Shown here piece by piece: positions 31,185-39,096 of a stretch of DNA of 64,000 nt. Made by a program: the position numbers and the translations under genes. Under the pieces are notes generated by a model that ran no database searches, was not told the origin of the DNA, and was given only the letters and a program-made list of their open reading frames with translations. Each line of letters begins with the position of its first letter. Within the stretch, counting starts at the first letter, position 1. The stretch is from Pseudovibrio denitrificans JCM 12308 (GTDB lineage Bacteria; Pseudomonadota; Alphaproteobacteria; Rhizobiales; Stappiaceae): contig NZ_BAZK01000006.1 of the NCBI RefSeq assembly GCF_001310815.1, positions 124,001 to 188,000 of the forward strand. The letters run 5' to 3'.

Positions 31185-31781
31185 ATGAGAATGCTTGTAA
31201 ATTTATATCAGGGCGTATTTGGCTGGCTGGAACGCGTTACTGAAGGTTGGTTCCTTGGTTTGACTGCGCGGTTTCTGTTCGCTGGTGTCCTGTTCATGTA
31301 CTTCTGGAACTCAGCGTTGACCAAGTTGGGTGATGGTTTCTTCGGATTCCTGTCGCCATCAACGGGCGCTTATGCGCAGATTCTGCCGCATATTACTGAA
31401 GCGGCTGGCTATGACATCTCCCAGATTGCGTTCTTTCCGTATGGCTTGATCGTTTTGCTGGGAACATGGGGTGAAATCATCATTCCTGTGCTGATCGTCG
31501 TGGGTTTGTTCACCCGCGCTGCGAGCATCGGCTTTATTGGTTTCGTGGTTGTTATGTCCATCGTAGATGTGGTTGGTCACGGTGTGGACCTGCCGACTAT
31601 TGGTGCGCTGTTCGACCGTCATCCATCCGCACTGATCTTTGATCAGCGTGCTCTCTGGATCTTCCTGGCAACCGTGCTGGTGATCCGTGGTCCGGGCGTC
31701 TTCTCTCTGGACTGGGTGCTGGGCAAGTGGTTTGGCATTCACCATGAGACCGGTCTGTCTGATACCAAGAGCCACGCATAA
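31185..31781 (+). CDS. DoxX family membrane protein of the bufferin operon
   Basis: 198 residues from ATG 31185, preceded by AGGAGGA; an in-frame ATG 63 bases upstream lacks a ribosome-binding site. Four hydrophobic helices (about residues 25-45, 75-100, 105-125, 155-175) with the DoxX features LTARFLFAGVLFMYFWNSALTK-like first helix and GEIIIPVLIVVGLFTRAASIG. DoxX proteins often close MNIO/DUF2063 operons and may supply electrons or a membrane link for the oxidation; this role is inferred. A perfect terminator follows at 31830. Confidence 0.86.
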   Translation: MRMLVNLYQGVFGWLERVTEGWFLGLTARFLFAGVLFMYFWNSALTKLGDGFFGFLSPSTGAYAQILPHITEAAGYDISQIAFFPYGLIVLLGTWGEIIIPVLIVVGLFTRAASIGFIGFVVVMSIVDVVGHGVDLPTIGALFDRHPSALIFDQRALWIFLATVLVIRGPGVFSLDWVLGKWFGIHHETGLSDTKSHA

Positions 31782-31829
31782 GGTTCTGATTTGTAGCCTC
31801 CCTGACGTGTAGGCTTGAAAACAGATTAT

Positions 31830-31863
31830 GGGCGCATCACTGTTGAGTTGATGCGCCCTTTTT
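31830..31863 (+). terminator. Rho-independent terminator ending the bufferin operon
   Basis: Perfect 10-bp stem GGGCGCATCA / TGATGCGCCC with a nine-base loop and TTTTT after it. Confidence 0.9.
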
Positions 31864-31912
31864 GTTTGCGTATAAGACTAGAGCCCACGTGACAAACATG
31901 AGGGAGGTGGCG

Positions 31913-32770
31913 TTGCAAATAATGTCTTTGAATGGTTGGGGTGGAACGCTTTACTCCGACTTGCTGCCTTATCTCTCGCAAGCCCTGCCTGATGTACTGT
32001 GTTTGCAGGAAGTGGTGCATACGCCTGAAAGTGATAAGGACTGGCTGACTTACCGCGACGGGGATCATGTTTTGCCTCAACGCGCCAACCTCTTTAGGGA
32101 TGTCTGCGAAGCTCTTCCTGAACATGTTGCTGTTTTTTGCCCCGCTGCTCAGGGCGTTCTTTGGGATGATGATAAGTCAGTTCCTTCTCAATGGGGACTG
32201 GCAACTTTCGTGCACCGTTCGCTTCCCATCATTGGGCAGGTCCAAGGGTTTGTGCATAAGGGCTATTCAGCGGATGGATATGGGGAACATCCGCGGTCTC
32301 GCAGTGCGCATGGGGTTCGCGTGTACGACTATGCCAGCGATCGGGCGGTGAGCATCACTCAGATGCATAGGCTGCGTGACTTAAAGGGTAAGATGGATAC
32401 GCCAGATCGTCTTGCGCAAGCTGAGAGACTTCTCAAAATCTCACAGGCTGTATCTGAACCAGATGATTTACAGGTGATCTGCGGTGACTTTAATGTGGAA
32501 CCTGACAGCGAAACAATAAGACTGCTTGAAGCAGATGGTTTGGTTGAGTTGGTCAAGCACTATGATGTCGAGACGACCCGGAACTCCTATTACAAGAAGC
32601 CGGGAAAGTTTGCTGATTATATGCTGATTGATCAAGTCGAGCAGATTTCAAACTTTCAGGTGCTGCAAAAGCCTGAAGTCTCTGATCATTGCCCTCTTGT
32701 TTTGACGTTGAAGTCCGGTGTGACTGGGGCTGAACAGCAATGCGCTCATTCTGAGATTGAAGCGACTTAA
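31913..32770 (+). CDS. Endonuclease/exonuclease/phosphatase (EEP) family hydrolase
   Basis: 285 residues if translation begins at TTG 31913, six bases after GGGAGG, giving the usual family start QIMSLNGWGG. ATG 31898 and ATG 31922 are alternatives. Core motifs of the DNase I-like fold are present: LCLQEVVHTP (catalytic Glu near residue 37), VSITQMHRLRD, VICGDFNVEPDS (Asp/Asn near residue 190) and SDHCPLVLTL (final Asp-His). The family uses a divalent metal to cut phosphodiesters or phosphomonoesters; DNA, lipid and nucleotide substrates are all possible. It stands alone between a terminator and ltaE. Confidence 0.82.
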   Translation: MQIMSLNGWGGTLYSDLLPYLSQALPDVLCLQEVVHTPESDKDWLTYRDGDHVLPQRANLFRDVCEALPEHVAVFCPAAQGVLWDDDKSVPSQWGLATFVHRSLPIIGQVQGFVHKGYSADGYGEHPRSRSAHGVRVYDYASDRAVSITQMHRLRDLKGKMDTPDRLAQAERLLKISQAVSEPDDLQVICGDFNVEPDSETIRLLEADGLVELVKHYDVETTRNSYYKKPGKFADYMLIDQVEQISNFQVLQKPEVSDHCPLVLTLKSGVTGAEQQCAHSEIEAT

Positions 32771-32848
32771 GCTGCTTCTGGTGGAGAGCTTTGCCGTTTA
32801 GGTCAATAAATGGCTTGAGTTCCCTCGGTTTGTTGTTATTCAAATCCT

Positions 32849-33885
32849 ATGATTTTTGCGAGTGACAACTGGGCAGGTGCGACGAGTGCAGTAATGACGG
32901 CACTCTCGAACCACACAAGCGGCTTTGCCACCGCTTATGGGGTTGATCCATTGAGCCGCTCTATTGAGCAGCAGTTCAATGATCTCTTTGAAAAAGAAGT
33001 GGCTGTGTTTCTGGTTTCAACAGGAACGGCAGCCAATTCCCTGGCGCTTGCGACTTATGCGAAGCCGGGTGGCGCAGTGTTCTGCCATGAAGATGCACAC
33101 ATCAACGTGGATGAGTGTCATGCGCCGGAGTTCTTTACCGCTGGCAACAAGTTGATTGGTATTGGCGGTGAACACGGCAAACTGACGCCAGATGCGCTGC
33201 GGACTGCGATGGACAAAGTGCCGGATAACAATCCGATGCACGGACGCCCTGCAGCGGTGTCCATCTCACAAGTGACAGAGTTTGGAACTCTCTATCAGCT
33301 GGATGAAATTCAGGCACTGGCTGATGTTGCTCATTCCCGCAATGTGCCTTTGCATATGGATGGTGCGCGGTTTGCGAATGCGTTGGTTTCTCTCGATGTT
33401 TCTCCAGCGGAGATGACATGGAAAGCCGGTGTGGATGTGCTGTCCTTCGGTGGAACCAAGAATGGCTGCTGGTGTGCGGAAGCCGTGGTCTTCTTCAATC
33501 CGGGAGATGCTGAAGGCTTTGAATATCTGCGTAAACGTGCAGCTCAGGTCTTTTCCAAAGCACGTTTCATCTCTGCGCAGTTTGAAGGCTACCTGAAAGA
33601 CGATAGCTGCTAGCGACCGCTCGTCATGCCAATGCAATGTGTACCCGTCTTGCTGATGGTATGCGTGACATTGAAGGTGTGCGTCTGCCAATCAAGCCTG
33701 AGGCAAATGAGCTGTTCCCAGTGTTCACCAAAGAACAAGCTGCCCGTTTGGAAGCTGCTGGCGCGAAGTTCTACGACATTCCAGCAGACTTCACGTCCGA
33801 AGATGAAGTGTTCCTCCGCCTGGTCACCTGCTTCGCTACAACGCCAGAAATGGTCGATGAGTTCCTAACTCATCTGCGCGGCTAA
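32849..33885 (+). pseudogene. ltaE: Low-specificity L-threonine aldolase, interrupted by one frameshift
   Basis: A fold-type I PLP enzyme that splits threonine to glycine and acetaldehyde. The start reads FASDNWAGATSAV. FLVSTGTAANSLAL is the PLP phosphate region, HMDGARFANAL the PLP aspartate motif, and LSFGGTKNGCW contains the Schiff-base lysine. The first frame ends at TAG 33611; the C-terminal 80 residues (CTRLADGMRDIEGVRLPIKP onward) lie in the next frame. Adding one G after 33609 (TGC to TGGC) restores KDDSWLATARHANAMCTRLA and gives 345 residues, the family length. Likely sequencing error or recent lesion. No obvious ribosome-binding site before ATG 32849. Confidence 0.87.
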
Positions 33886-34304
33886 CAGCGGCAATATGCT
33901 TGCATCGTGGTTGCATCTTGTGGTTGCGGTGCGGGTGGTTGAGACGTAGAATGCTGGCCTGCGGAGGGATATAAATCCGCAGACCAGCGGGGCACCTGCA
34001 AGGGTATAGCAAGGGTGTTAGAGGCTAACCCTCGCGGTGTCGGTCCAGTGGGTTCAAGGCACTGCCTTAAGCTTTGCACTCTACATATGTTTTTTTGCGT
34101 GTAACTTACCACTCGAGTTTTCTTAAGTAGCTGAGTGAGCATAGGAAACGCCATAATTGTAGAAATGGCGCTGAAAGCAGTAGCTGATCTGACTTTAAAT
34201 CAAAAAAGAAAAAAGCACGGTAAGGTCGAGCTAGATTCCAGTCAATAAAATTGGAACTCAGTGTCGCTTACTTGCTGCTCTAACAGTGTAACTATCGAGA
34301 TGGT
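33886..34304. other. Intergenic region upstream of the HARE-HTH/nuclease gene
   Basis: No credible gene. GCTGGCCTGCGGA (33953) pairs with TCCGCAGACCAGC (33976), a 13-base hairpin with one mismatch but no T-run, possibly ending ltaE transcription. From about 34140 the DNA becomes clearly AT-rich, marking the left border of the foreign-looking patch that contains the next gene. Confidence 0.5.
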
Positions 34305-35039
34305 ATGATGGATATTTTAGAATGCGTTCAAGAAGTTATGACTACGAGCGGTGCTGGGATGCACGTTAAAGAGATTGCGAGTGAAATCCTTAAGAAGTAT
34401 CCGAATATGCCCTTTGGTCATGATGAGCTTGCTACTAGATTGTCTACTCGGCTTTCGAGTCACATTCAGAAAAAAAAGGGAAGTGATTGCCGTTTCAGTA
34501 AAGTGTCGAATGGCAAAGGTGGTGAAAGGCGTGGTGTTTATCGCTTAAAGAAAACTCGCAAAGCACCAGTACTTAGCACACAGATATCAACAGATGTAGG
34601 GCGTAATTTTGTTGGTAAGGGTGGTGAGCATGCGGTGTTAAGTGAGCTTCTATTTAGGGGGTATAATGCAGCTATCATGACAGTTGATCAGGGGATCGAC
34701 GTTGTTGCGAGCAAAGATGGCCATTATTTTCATATTCAGGTCAAAACTGCTAGGCAAAGCAATGGCGGGTTTCAGTTCAGTGTGAACTTAAATTCATTTA
34801 ACTCAAACGATAAGAGCCACACCTTTTACATTTTTTTATGTCGGCAAGTTGTGAAGGGTGTACTAACTAATGTTTTTATAGTTTTTCCAAGCTCTATGAT
34901 TATTAATTACTTAGAGAGCGGCGTTGTGACCGGACGAGAAACATTATCATTTAATATCAGATGTGGCGATAATAGTTATGTTTTAAATGGAAAAGAAAAA
35001 ATTGATCACTTTATCAATAAGTTCGAGCTCATAAAGTAA
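34305..35039 (+). CDS. Orphan protein with HARE-HTH-like N-terminus and PD-(D/E)XK-type nuclease-like core
   Basis: 244 residues. Residues about 3-82 look like a HARE-HTH winged helix: MDILECVQEVM, a GMHVKEIASEIL helix-turn-helix and a closing GVYRLKK wing. Residues about 100-150 carry a restriction-nuclease-like core: GKGGEHAVLSELLFRGY (Glu108), then GIDVVA (Asp132), then HIQVKTA (Gln145, Lys147), the E...D...QxK layout of PD-(D/E)XK folds. The rest is beta-rich with no motif I know. HARE domains are known in restriction and chromatin-linked proteins, so DNA cleavage or defence is a fair inference. Base composition is much more AT-rich than neighbours; no methyltransferase is nearby. Confidence 0.68.
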   Translation: MMDILECVQEVMTTSGAGMHVKEIASEILKKYPNMPFGHDELATRLSTRLSSHIQKKKGSDCRFSKVSNGKGGERRGVYRLKKTRKAPVLSTQISTDVGRNFVGKGGEHAVLSELLFRGYNAAIMTVDQGIDVVASKDGHYFHIQVKTARQSNGGFQFSVNLNSFNSNDKSHTFYIFLCRQVVKGVLTNVFIVFPSSMIINYLESGVVTGRETLSFNIRCGDNSYVLNGKEKIDHFINKFELIK

Positions 35040-35060
35040 GAAACTGGCTTCACATAAAAG

Positions 35061-35088
35061 AACGCCCCGCTGGGGCAAGCGGGGCGTT
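35061..35088 (-). terminator. Rho-independent terminator closing the hsp20/hairpin-array transcript
   Basis: Perfect 10-bp stem AACGCCCCGC / GCGGGGCGTT with an eight-base loop. On the minus strand it is followed by CTTTTAT; on the plus strand there is no T-run, so it serves the hsp20 side. Confidence 0.8.
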
Positions 35089-35349
35089 AATTGTGTCTGG
35101 CCCTTTGGGGGGGAGAGGCAGCCAGACAGATCCGCATGGGAAATGTGCGGAGGAGGAACTTGTTGATTTGAATGAGATTGGCTGACTGGAGGCGGGCCAG
35201 CCAATCTTAGAGAGACTGCGTGTTTCTAAATTCGGTTTCTGCTTCAGAAACACGCCTTGGGTTATTCAGAATGTTACCAGGGTGGCCACTCGCGAGGGTG
35301 GGAGTTTGGGAGGAAGGTTCCTCGCGAGGGCTTTGCGGTTTGGGCTGCT
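35061..35349 (-). ncRNA. Tandem hairpin array with CCUCC-type loops in the 3' region of the hsp20 transcript
   Basis: On the minus strand, starting at the hsp20 stop, five hairpins and a terminator follow in series. (A) CTCGCGAGG/CCTCGCGAG, 35289-35328, loop with CTTCCTCCC. (B) GCGTGTTTCT/AGAAACACGC, 35218-35255. (C) AGATTGGCTG/CAGCCAATCT, 35175-35207, loop with GCCTCC. (D) TCCGCA/TGCGGA, 35131-35151, preceded by CCTCCTCC. (E) TGTCTGGC/GCCAGACA, 35094-35128, loop with a C-run. (F) the terminator AACGCCCCGC/GCGGGGCGTT, 35061-35088, followed by CTTTTAT. Loops exposing anti-Shine-Dalgarno CCUCC resemble cuckoo/CcsR-type sRNAs of alphaproteobacteria. Seen: stems and motifs. Inferred: processing into sRNAs. 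Confidence 0.55.
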
Positions 35350-35814
35350 TTAGTGAGCTACTGTTTCGCCTTCAATCTGTTTGTGTTCTTTCTTGTCTCC
35401 AGATGTGATGTTGATTTTGCGCGGTTTCATTGCCTCAGGGATTTCTCTGATGAGGTCAATGTGGAGCAATCCGTGCTCCAGACTAGCGCCAATCACTTTC
35501 ACATACTCAGCGATCTGGAAGCGGCGTTCAAAAGCGCGGGAGGCGATTCCGCGGTAGAGAACTTCTTTTTCATCGCTTTCAGGCTTTTTCTCGCCGGAAA
35601 CAGTCAAGACATGTTCTTTAGCTTCAATGGTCAGTTCATCTTCCTTAAAACCGGCGACTGCCATGGAGATGCGGTAGGCGCTCTCTCCTGTGCGCTCAAT
35701 GTTGTAAGGAGGATATGCTGATCCCTGCTGCTCCGTTCCTGAATCCAACATGGAGAAAAGACGGTCGAAACCAACTGTGGAACGGTAGAGGGGAGTAAGA
35801 TCGAAATGACGCAT
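35350..35814 (-). CDS. Small heat-shock protein, Hsp20/IbpA family
   Basis: 154 residues, normal for IbpA-type chaperones. The start MRHFDLTPLYRSTVGFDRLF is typical of the class A proteins of rhizobia. The alpha-crystallin domain runs from about residue 35 to 130 (PPYNIERTGESAYRISMAVA, the A-G-doublet region GLLHIDLIREIPE), and the tail contains the I-x-I-type anchor KINITSG. It binds unfolding proteins during heat shock in the cytoplasm. A ROSE-like thermometer lies directly upstream and an array of hairpins downstream. No lesion. Confidence 0.94.
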   Translation of the reverse strand: MRHFDLTPLYRSTVGFDRLFSMLDSGTEQQGSAYPPYNIERTGESAYRISMAVAGFKEDELTIEAKEHVLTVSGEKKPESDEKEVLYRGIASRAFERRFQIAEYVKVIGASLEHGLLHIDLIREIPEAMKPRKINITSGDKKEHKQIEGETVAH

Positions 35815-35880
35815 TTTTAGTGTCCTCTTTTATGTGGCCAGTCAGCCATCTGAGCAACGTTCACCATTCGCCGCAAAGCG
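35815..35880 (-). promoter_or_regulatory. ROSE-like RNA thermometer in the hsp20 leader
   Basis: On the minus strand GTTGCTC (35852-35858) can pair with GAGGAC around the ribosome-binding site, leaving the G of TTGCT bulged. This is the hallmark U(U/C)GCU pairing of ROSE elements that hides AGGA at low temperature. The enclosed segment holds a second stem TGGC/GCCA, and a further hairpin CCGC/GCGG lies upstream. The arrangement directly before the start of an hsp20 gene fits the known family; temperature response is inferred. Confidence 0.7.
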
Positions 35881-36161
35881 CGCGGACGATGAATTTTTCC
35901 TTTTGCTTACAGTGCCTTCCCATCATTGGCGAAGGTTCTAAGCGGTGTCAGACCCACTCTGTGGCGCCTGTGATTTTGAGATGGGAACGGGCTGAATAAG
36001 TTTCAAGAGCTTTTTTTTCAAAATAGGTGTTTTTGCTCGTTTGGAGCCCGAATTTTGCAGATTAACAGAACCTGAACGAGGGCTTCTGATCCCGTACATC
36101 TGGTGCTTGCTAGTGTCTTCTTGTGTTGAGGCAATCCCTACTGCCAACAAGGAGAAAACAG
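35881..36161. other. Intergenic region between hsp20 and the small exported protein gene
   Basis: No gene seen. It should carry the divergent promoters of hsp20 (minus) and the 36162 gene (plus). No heat-shock sigma promoter could be assigned with confidence. It contains a run of T at 36012-36019. Confidence 0.4.
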
Positions 36162-36530
36162 ATGAATGCTTTGAAGAAAAAAGTTACCGGACTGGCCGCT
36201 GCAGCTGTTGTGGCTTTAGGAGTTTCTGGCGCGGCGGCTCCGGCGAGTGCAGCGACTAAGTTTAGTTTTGATGGGCCAAATGTAAGCATTCAGGTGACGC
36301 AGGCTCACTATAAGAAGCACCGTCACTGGGGGCATGGACAGCATCATGCATTGAACAAGAAGCAGATCAAACGTCGGCTGCGTTCCTGGGGCTACCGCAA
36401 CTTTAAGAAAGTGAAGCGTAAGGGCGATGTTTACATCGTGAAAGCCAACTGGCAGGGCCATTATCCGGCACGCTTGGTTGTTGACGCTTACAGCGGCTGG
36501 ATCCTGAAGTACCGCTACCTGGGCTACTAA
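36162..36530 (+). CDS. Small basic exported protein with PepSY-like C-terminus, unknown function
   Basis: 122 residues from ATG 36162, with GGAGA nine bases upstream. A signal peptide (LAAAAVVALGVSGAAAPASA) is followed by a histidine/lysine-rich stretch (HYKKHRHWGHGQHH) at about residues 50-65. A domain with alternating strands then ends VVDAYSGWILKYRYLGY, reminiscent of PepSY-type inhibitory or binding modules. The histidine cluster could bind metal. A perfect terminator follows 38 bases after the stop, so it is monocistronic. I do not recognise a named family; the description rests on composition. Confidence 0.7.
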   Translation: MNALKKKVTGLAAAAVVALGVSGAAAPASAATKFSFDGPNVSIQVTQAHYKKHRHWGHGQHHALNKKQIKRRLRSWGYRNFKKVKRKGDVYIVKANWQGHYPARLVVDAYSGWILKYRYLGY

Positions 36531-36567
36531 GCGCGACTGCTGACCTTCTTAATCTGTTTATCCGTCT

Positions 36568-36599
36568 GACCTGCCTTTTTGCGATCAAGGCAGGTCTTT
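36568..36599 (+). terminator. Rho-independent terminator after the small exported protein
   Basis: Perfect 10-bp stem GACCTGCCTT / AAGGCAGGTC with a nine-base loop and TTTC after it; also usable by the convergent gene at 36612. Confidence 0.85.
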
Positions 36600-36611
36600 C
36601 GGTGTCTGGGT

Positions 36612-37250
36612 TTAGTAAGCTGTTTCTTTCAGACGAGCTGGGTAAGCTTTGTCGTAGGCTGCGCCATCAAACTCAACCTTTGAAAGAGACTGTGCCATTT
36701 GCCCAGCAGATGGGATCGTCTTGCGATCAACTTTTGCTTCTTCTGTCCAGAGGCCGGAGCGGTAGATGGCTTTCTGACATTGGAAGTAGATGGTGTCGAC
36801 GGTCACTGTAATGATGGATTTAGGCAGTTTGCCTTCCATCATATGTGCTTCCAGGCGAGCTGGATCCGTGGAGATGCTGGCCTTACCGTTAATTCGCACA
36901 GTTTCACCAATACCCGGGATCATGAAGAGCAAAGAGACGCGTGGATCTCTTACGATGTTGCGCAGGCTGTCGATGCGGTTGTTGCCGCGGCGGTCTGCAA
37001 ATTCGATGGTTTTTTCGTCGATGACCTTTACAAAACCAGCTGGGTCACCACGTGGAGAACAGTCTGTACCTTCTTCTGCAACAGTCGACAGTGCGAAGAA
37101 GGGAGATGCTTCGATAAATGTTTTATAATGCTCTGAAATGTAGCCAACCTCTTTATCGATCGAGATTTGCTTGGGGCTGCCATAGAGCTCTTCGAGTTGC
37201 TCCAGACTGGTAATTTCGTGGGAAACAGATTTCAGGTCTGCGTCTTGCAT
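36612..37250 (-). CDS. Pyridoxamine 5'-phosphate oxidase-like FMN-binding protein
   Basis: 212 residues. The split-barrel core begins with FALSTVAEEGTDCSPRGDP and has the FMN-contact region FADRRGNNRIDSLRNIVRDP, then SLLFMIPGIGETVRINGKA. This pattern (the MSMEG_1061-type subgroup of the PPOX superfamily) is found in flavin- or F420-dependent reductases of unknown substrate. The C-terminal part is helical. It converges with the gene at 36162, sharing the terminator region, and is divergent from the hydrolase at 37369. Intact; physiological role unknown. Confidence 0.82.
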   Translation of the reverse strand: MQDADLKSVSHEITSLEQLEELYGSPKQISIDKEVGYISEHYKTFIEASPFFALSTVAEEGTDCSPRGDPAGFVKVIDEKTIEFADRRGNNRIDSLRNIVRDPRVSLLFMIPGIGETVRINGKASISTDPARLEAHMMEGKLPKSIITVTVDTIYFQCQKAIYRSGLWTEEAKVDRKTIPSAGQMAQSLSKVEFDGAAYDKAYPARLKETAY

Positions 37251-37368
37251 GAAAAATATCCTTAAGTCCGCGTACTGGAACTGAGAAAACTTCCAGAAAT
37301 TGCGGTTGCGGCGGGTTACCCGGAGAGGCTATCAAATTGAGTGTGAGAGAACTAGAGGTTACGTGCTG

Positions 37369-38310
37369 ATGCTGCTGGTCGATACGGATTTCAATCGTGT
37401 TCCTGAAGGGACTGAGTCTGGCTTTGTGCAGACGGAAGACAATGTGAAAATCCGTTGGGCACGCTGGGCTCCGACAGGGGCTCCGCTGAAGGGAACGGTG
37501 ACCATTGTTCAGGGGCGGACCGAGTTTATTGAGAAATACTTCGAGGTCGTTGAGGAGCTGCGGGCACGTGGCTTTTATGTAGTGGCCTTTGATTTGCGCG
37601 GGCAGGGTGGCTCAGAGCGGTTGCTGAAGAACGAGCGACGTGGCCACGTTGAAAGCTTTGATGAGTTTGCGCTCGACCTGCACGCTGTTCTCGACAATGT
37701 GTCTCTCTCTGATTGTCCCGGTCCACACTTCCTGCTTGGGCACTCAACAGGTGGGGCTGTGGTTATGCATGCGAACCGACGCCTCAAGACCAAGATTGAT
37801 CGTGCGGTGCTGACGGCACCTTTGGTAGGTCTTGCGATGAGTGGGCGGATTCGCAAGTTTGCAGGAGCTTTGGCGAAAAGCCTCGTTTGGGTTGGAATGG
37901 GGAACGCGTTTGTTCCGGGCGGCAACGACAAGATCCTCGTTGACTATGATGGCAACACGCTTACTTCTGATCCTGAACGGTTCAAGCGCATGAATGATAT
38001 TCTTGAAGCGGCACCGCAGTTAGGGCTTGGTTCGCCGACTGTGAGCTGGTTTCGTGCGATGGGCATGGCGACAGAGCGCTTCAAAGAGCCGGAATTTCAG
38101 ATCGAGTTTGGCGTTCCGTCCTTGGTGATTGGTGCTGGACGGGATGAAATTGTTTCGACAGATGATGCCGAAGAGCTGTGCCGCTCTTGTCCTGGCATGA
38201 GCTTTCTGGAAATTCGAGGATCTCGCCACGAGATTTTAATGGAGCGAGATCCTTATCGTGAGCAGTTCTGGGCTGCGTTTGACGCGTTTATTCCCGGAAG
38301 TGCTGATTAA
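37369..38310 (+). CDS. Alpha/beta hydrolase, lysophospholipase/monoacylglycerol lipase-like
   Basis: 313 residues from ATG 37369, ten bases after AGAGG; GTG 37363 is an alternative, and longer starts lack support. Features of the hydrolase_4 (serine aminopeptidase S33) group: KGTVTIVQGRTEFIEKY, GFYVVAFDLRGQGGS, the nucleophile elbow LLGHSTGGAVV (Ser near residue 123), VIGAGRDEIVS with the acid, and GSRHEILMERD with the catalytic histidine. The family hydrolyses lysophospholipids or monoacylglycerols at the membrane. The stop overlaps the end of the convergent hisN by four bases. Intact. Confidence 0.86.
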   Translation: MLLVDTDFNRVPEGTESGFVQTEDNVKIRWARWAPTGAPLKGTVTIVQGRTEFIEKYFEVVEELRARGFYVVAFDLRGQGGSERLLKNERRGHVESFDEFALDLHAVLDNVSLSDCPGPHFLLGHSTGGAVVMHANRRLKTKIDRAVLTAPLVGLAMSGRIRKFAGALAKSLVWVGMGNAFVPGGNDKILVDYDGNTLTSDPERFKRMNDILEAAPQLGLGSPTVSWFRAMGMATERFKEPEFQIEFGVPSLVIGAGRDEIVSTDDAEELCRSCPGMSFLEIRGSRHEILMERDPYREQFWAAFDAFIPGSAD

Positions 38311-39096
38311 GCAGCAACGCTTGCCAGTTTGGTGAGGAGTTCGTCGTGCAGGCGCTTGTCGCCTGTTGCGAGCACTTGGCCACCATCTGCAGCATTGCCG
38401 CCAGTCCAGTTGGTGACGAAACCACCTGCGCCTTCGATGATCGGGATCAGAGCCAGAATGTCGTAGGTGTTCATGCCTGTTTCGATGACTGCATCAAAGC
38501 CAGCAGCTGCCACCATGGCGTAGCGTAGCAATCCGTGCTGTAGCGTGTGAGGCGGGCTTCTGCGCAGATTGCATCCCACACAGGGCGTTCGGTCTCTGTG
38601 AAGAGTGACGGCTCTGTTGTTGTGATGATTGCTTCTGACAGAGAGGCACAGCTGCGTGTTTTCAGCGTGCGCTCACCCAAAGGGCCGGTCATGAAGGCTT
38701 CTTCGCAATTGCCCCAGAAACGTTCGCTGTTGTACGGCTGGCTCATGATGCCTTGAGAGGCTTTGCCGTTGGTTCTGAGGCCAATCAGCGTGCCCCAAAG
38801 CGGTGTACCACAGATGAAAGAGCGGGTGCCGTCGACAGGGTCAAGAACCCAGACGTTTTCTGCGTCGTCTCGGGTTCTGCCGTATTCCTCACCGATGATG
38901 CATGATCTGGTCGTTCTGCTTCCAGAACAGCGCGGATTGCTTCTTCTGCTGAGCGGTCCGCGATGGTGACCGGATCAAAACCTGCATCCAGCTTGTTGTC
39001 GACCTCATAGCCGCTGCGGAAATGCTGCATGGTTTTTGCGTCTGCAGCGTCAGCAAGTTTGTGAAGAAAAGCGTAATCAGGATTGGAAGAGGTCAT
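38307..39096 (-). pseudogene. hisN: Histidinol-phosphatase (inositol monophosphatase family), interrupted by two frameshifts
   Basis: The pieces join into a 263-residue IMPase-fold enzyme that dephosphorylates histidinol phosphate. N-terminus: FLHKLADAADAKTMQHF and PVTIADRSAEEAIR. After restoring a G at about 38901 (CATGCATC to CATGGCATC) the metal motifs appear: GIIGEEYGRT and VWVLDPVDGTRSF. After restoring a second G at about 38524 (TACGCTAC to TACGGCTAC) the end reads STDCYGYAMVAAAGFDAVIE. Both missing bases are G on the coding strand. Two independent lesions in a biosynthetic gene favour poor consensus quality. The assignment as hisN rather than another IMPase rests on the alphaproteobacterial pattern. 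Confidence 0.82.

Noticed and set aside
33990..34075. A tRNA-like stretch (GGTTCAAGGC) after ltaE as a tRNA remnant or attachment site
   Set aside because: No acceptor or anticodon stem can be formed and no matching direct repeat was found around the AT-rich nuclease gene.
33882..34154. A 90-residue minus-strand frame downstream of ltaE
   Set aside because: Runs through a hairpin, is Pro/Gln-rich and has no start signal.
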